Shown in pieces: positions 14,652 through 15,236 of a DNA stretch of 15,236 nt. The first letter of the stretch is position 1, and each line of letters begins with the position of its first letter. Location: contig DEJV01000001.1 of assembly GCA_002353525.1 (NCBI GenBank), positions 1-15,236 on the forward strand, given 5' to 3'. A model generated the notes under the pieces. The model had not been told where the DNA came from, ran no database searches, and saw nothing but the letters and a program-made list of their open reading frames with translations. Made by a program: the position numbers and the translations under genes. The DNA is from Prevotella sp. UBA2739 (GTDB lineage Bacteria; Bacteroidota; Bacteroidia; Bacteroidales; Bacteroidaceae).

Positions 14652-14684
14652 CACCCAAAATAAATAAAATAAGGTAAAATAAGG

Positions 14685-15236
14685 ATGATCACAGTTACGA
14701 ATCTTGCCATCCAATTCGGAAAGCGAGTACTTTACAAAGATGTAAACATTAAGTTCACCAGTGGGAACATTTACGGCATTATCGGTGCGAACGGCGCCGG
14801 AAAGTCTACCCTGCTCAAAGCCATCAGCGGAGAGTTGGAGCCCAACAAGGGTACTATTGAGCTTGGAGCAGGCGAACGCCTTTCGGTGCTCGATCAGGAC
14901 CACTTTAAGTACGACCAGTTCTCGGTGATGGATACCGTGCTCCAAGGACATGAGCCCCTTTGGAAAAACATGAAAGAGCGAGAGGCTCTCTATGCAAAAG
15001 AAGAAATGACCGAGGAAGACGGCAACCGTGCGGCCGACCTGGAACTGAAATTCGCCGAGATGAACGGATGGGAAGCTGAGAGCGAGGCTGCCCAACTGTT
15101 GCAGAACTTGGGCATAAAAGAAGAGCTGCACTATAAGCAGATGGCCGACATCTCTAACAACGAGAAGGTGCGCGTGATGCTGGCTAAGGCCCTCTTCGGC
15201 CACCCAGATAACCTGCTGCTCGACGAGCCCACCAAC
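14685..15236 (+). CDS. ABC-F family ATPase, YbiT-like (5' part, runs off the window)
   Basis: ABC-F proteins are soluble tandem ATPases that act on the ribosome, in translation or antibiotic protection, rather than in transport. The first 184 codons are visible. The start MITVTNLAIQFGKRVLYKDV and Walker A GANGAGKST (about residues 37-45) lead to VLDTVLQGHEPLW and the arm-region segment EEMTEEDGNRAADLE, all resembling E. coli YbiT. The first signature motif reads SNNEKVRVMLAKALF rather than the usual LSGGQ. Walker B LLLDEPTN reaches the window edge. The second ATPase domain is not visible. The gene diverges from the pseudouridine synthase gene, and the roughly 100-bp gap holds both -7 boxes. 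YbiT-type housekeeping function is more likely than resistance, but the linker that decides this lies outside. Confidence 0.9.
   Translation, partial: MITVTNLAIQFGKRVLYKDVNIKFTSGNIYGIIGANGAGKSTLLKAISGELEPNKGTIELGAGERLSVLDQDHFKYDQFSVMDTVLQGHEPLWKNMKEREALYAKEEMTEEDGNRAADLELKFAEMNGWEAESEAAQLLQNLGIKEELHYKQMADISNNEKVRVMLAKALFGHPDNLLLDEPTN

Overview
The window looks like ordinary chromosome from a Bacteroidota, most likely Prevotella or a close relative in Prevotellaceae. The evidence is four-fold. Several genes have the Bacteroidota -7 promoter box TAnnTTTG, often as TTTGCAC, and most starts lack a Shine-Dalgarno sequence. The proteome includes lineage-typical families (DUF4468, DUF4293, a Porin_10-like putative porin, DUF6359-like and chitobiase C-terminal-like modules). 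One secreted protein ends in the NLAGQRV...NGKK tail common in Prevotella. The bamD-rpoZ pair has the arrangement usual in this phylum. I see no tRNA, rRNA, insertion sequence, prophage or CRISPR array.

Layout. 1-528 is a non-coding, repeat-rich leader holding two kinds of short tandem repeat, two hairpins or palindromes, a rightward terminator and a promoter. 529-2853 encodes a large secreted multidomain protein ending at a strong terminator. 2918-3260 is intergenic and carries a mirror-symmetric palindromic element of about 190 bp plus AT-rich direct repeats. 3261-4985 is a leftward operon, bamD-rpoZ-DUF4293, closed by a bidirectional terminator. uvrB (5121-7172) diverges from it and seems to have almost no 5' leader. 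7254-10812 is a rightward envelope group: a TolA-like coiled-coil DUF4468 protein, a 70-residue two-helix membrane protein, and a 789-residue putative porin whose start overlaps the stop of the small gene.

10960-13499 is a tight rightward cluster: a cytoplasmic right-handed beta-helix protein (DUF3737), a PatB/MalY-type PLP-dependent C-S lyase, and a guanine deaminase. It converges on a leftward pair, an RluA-family pseudouridine synthase (13700-14584) and a 52-residue membrane protein (13515-13673). At the right edge an ABC-F ATPase of the YbiT type starts at 14685 and runs out of the window.

Most of this is housekeeping: outer-membrane assembly, RNA polymerase, excision repair, rRNA/tRNA modification and ribosome-associated ATPase functions. 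I do not see a complete unknown defence or mobile system. The points most worth a second look are the DUF3737/PatB/GuaD cluster with its aromatic-ladder beta-helix, the coupled small-protein/porin unit with a long charged insert in the porin, the mirror-symmetric intergenic element, and the unrecognised 52-residue membrane protein.
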